Assembly (NCBI GenBank): GCA_008729055.1
Contig: SDUX01000053.1
Coordinates: 49,062-113,061 of the forward strand
Source of the DNA: Pyropia haitanensis
Lineage: Eukaryota > Rhodophyta > Bangiophyceae > Bangiales > Bangiaceae
Direction of reading: 5' to 3'
Length of the DNA stretch: 64,000 nt
Shown here: positions 62,913-64,000 of the stretch, one piece after another
Numbering within the stretch: the stretch's first letter is position 1
Layout of the letters: every line of letters starts with the position of its first letter
The notes under the pieces: model-generated
What the model was told of the DNA's origin: nothing
The model's database searches: none
What the model saw: the letters and a program-made list of their open reading frames with translations, nothing else
Made by a program: the position numbers and the translations under genes

Positions 62913-63988
62913 TCAAGTGCTAACGGCGGCCCCACGGACGCACGTTCCGACCCGGAGGGCCTTCTTCCTCATCGTCGTCACGAGGCCGCACACGGGCCGC
63001 CGAGGCGGACTGGCGGGCGTACACCCGTTGGGCCATCGCCTCAGCGAGGCCACCTCGCGGCGAAGAGCCTCACGAAGAGAGGGCTGGCCCACGACGTCAA
63101 GAAGCTCTTGGAGGGCGTCCGTCGGCAAGGCCTCCTGTCGGGCGGCCCACTTGCCCACCTCGGCGCCAACGTCGGCCAACACGTGCAGGAGCCCGGCGAC
63201 AAGCGGCCCAACGCGAAGGGGGTCGGGGACACCCCCGAGGCTCCAAGGAGCGGAGTGAGGCCGTACGCCACGCGGTCAGGGATGAGGCCATCGAGGACTG
63301 CGAGAAGCTCATCGGGGACGTCACGGTGGCCAAGCGGGGAGGAGACCAAGAGGCGGGAGGCGATCGGGGGACCCGACGGCGTCGAGCGGGAAGGATGGCC
63401 GAATGCTGCGGTGGACGAAGGCGCGGCAGGGGCTAGCAGGTGGGCCAAGTCGGTGCCCCCCACCAACTCGCGGGCCTCCACGACGTCACGGCTGTAACGC
63501 AGCGGGAACGGGGCCAAGTCCTCGTCCACGTAGGCCGTCGAAGACATCTCCTCCGCTCGACGCGCACACGGACCCACGAAGACCGATCCCGCCGGTGGGG
63601 GTCCATCGCCTTGAGGTGGGTTTCGAAGGCCTTGCTGCCCGAAGCTGGTCCAAGAGGGCAACAGGGCCCCCAACTCTCCGACGGCCACCGGGTCGACGCC
63701 CCTCGCGGTGGTGCAAACCTTCTCAAGGCCCACCCGGACGATCCACTGGCGCAAGGCCCGAGGGAACAACCACAGCCGGCCTGCCATGCGGTACTCCTCC
63801 ACCAAGTAGGCCCCGCTGAGGACGGCCCACTCGGAGCGGAAGACGTTCCAGGCCCACGCGTGGTTGGCCAGCAGGGCCCCCTTGAGGTAGGTCAACACCG
63901 GGGGCATCTCGACCATGGCCCCATAAGGTACCTCCACCGACGGCCACCAAGGAGTCACGCGGGGGTAGTGGGCCGTCCGGATGGGCAC
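62913..63988 (-). pseudogene. Antisense ORF downstream of pol, frameshifted, unknown product
   Basis: On the minus strand an open frame enters from near the right edge (Met at 63988, possibly continuing beyond) with protein-like composition: HAWAWNVFRSEWAVLSGAYL, RMAGRLWLFPRALRQWIV, DVPDELLAVLDGLIPDRV. At about 63215-63235, in a run of G and C, the good reading moves to another frame (DPLRVGPLVAGLLHVLADVG, then SLREALRREVASLRRW) and ends at 62913. A single indel explains this. Codon style matches gag-pol, so it probably belongs to the retroelement; antisense frames between pol and the 3' LTR are known in some plant Ty3/gypsy elements. No family recognised, and a captured host gene is the alternative. 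Confidence 0.5.
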
Positions 63989-64000
63989 CGGGCAAGACGG

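Larger units (their letters stand above)
55713..64000 (+). mobile_element. Ty3/gypsy chromovirus, 3' end beyond window
   Basis: Gag with a CCHC knuckle, then protease, RT, RNase H, integrase and chromodomain in the Ty3/gypsy order. The element shows a GGCC-rich codon style continuing through the antisense frame to the right edge, so the unit probably extends past 64000. Both main frames are intact. No copy of the 5' leader sequence recurs before 64000. Confidence 0.88.

Overview
The window reads as nuclear DNA of a very GC-rich, repeat-rich eukaryote. Most of it is roughly two-thirds or more G+C, with long G and C runs and (CCG)n and (GGGC)n microsatellites. Host genes are long, uninterrupted or nearly so, and start at ATG in GCC(G)CCATGG-like contexts. 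A cytosolic-type DPE2 glucanotransferase in one exon, a secreted hedgehog-type Hint protein and the few-intron genes fit a bangiophycean red alga such as Porphyra/Pyropia. That placement is inference; other GC-rich algae are possible.

Layout: 1-5103 is a DIRS-superfamily (PAT/kangaroo-like) tyrosine-recombinase retrotransposon on the minus strand, cut by the left edge. 6525-7592 (+) encodes a six-span Frag1/DRAM/Sfk1-family membrane protein. 8196-9731 (-) encodes a secreted protein ending in a Hint autoprocessing domain. 9.7-14.1 kb is GC-rich intergenic DNA with (GGGC)n arrays. 14145-18074 (-) is a five-finger C2H2 protein with one clearly readable 306-bp intron. 18.1-23.3 kb has no convincing gene. 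23334-27177 holds a PIF/Harbinger pair: a three-exon transposase (+) and a convergent Myb/SANT-like protein (-). 28863-31175 is a non-autonomous DNA element with 233-bp terminal inverted repeats around gene-like GC-rich cargo. 35145-38189 (+) is a single-exon DPE2-type 4-alpha-glucanotransferase. 40540-41715 (+) is an unknown Cys-rich secreted or membrane-anchored protein. 44189-44940 (-) shows the last two exons of a probable small membrane protein. 46443-51876 is a second PAT-like element (-) with complete split direct repeats. 52514-55712 (+) is a decayed, intron-containing MULE-like transposase gene. From about 55.7 kb to the right edge is a Ty3/gypsy chromovirus (gag, pol with chromodomain, no 3' LTR seen) followed by a frameshifted antisense ORF.

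How things work together: at least six transposon units of four or five types occupy about half of the window. The host genes sit in GC-rich islands between them and show no operon-like organisation. The two PAT-like elements are related but divergent. Both place the RT frame +1 to gag, have a stem-loop 16-19 nt after the gag stop codon and lack a usable AUG for RT, which points to a shared recoding mechanism. The PIF transposase and its SANT partner form the usual two-protein transposition machinery. The glucanotransferase would act in cytosolic (floridean) starch and maltose metabolism.
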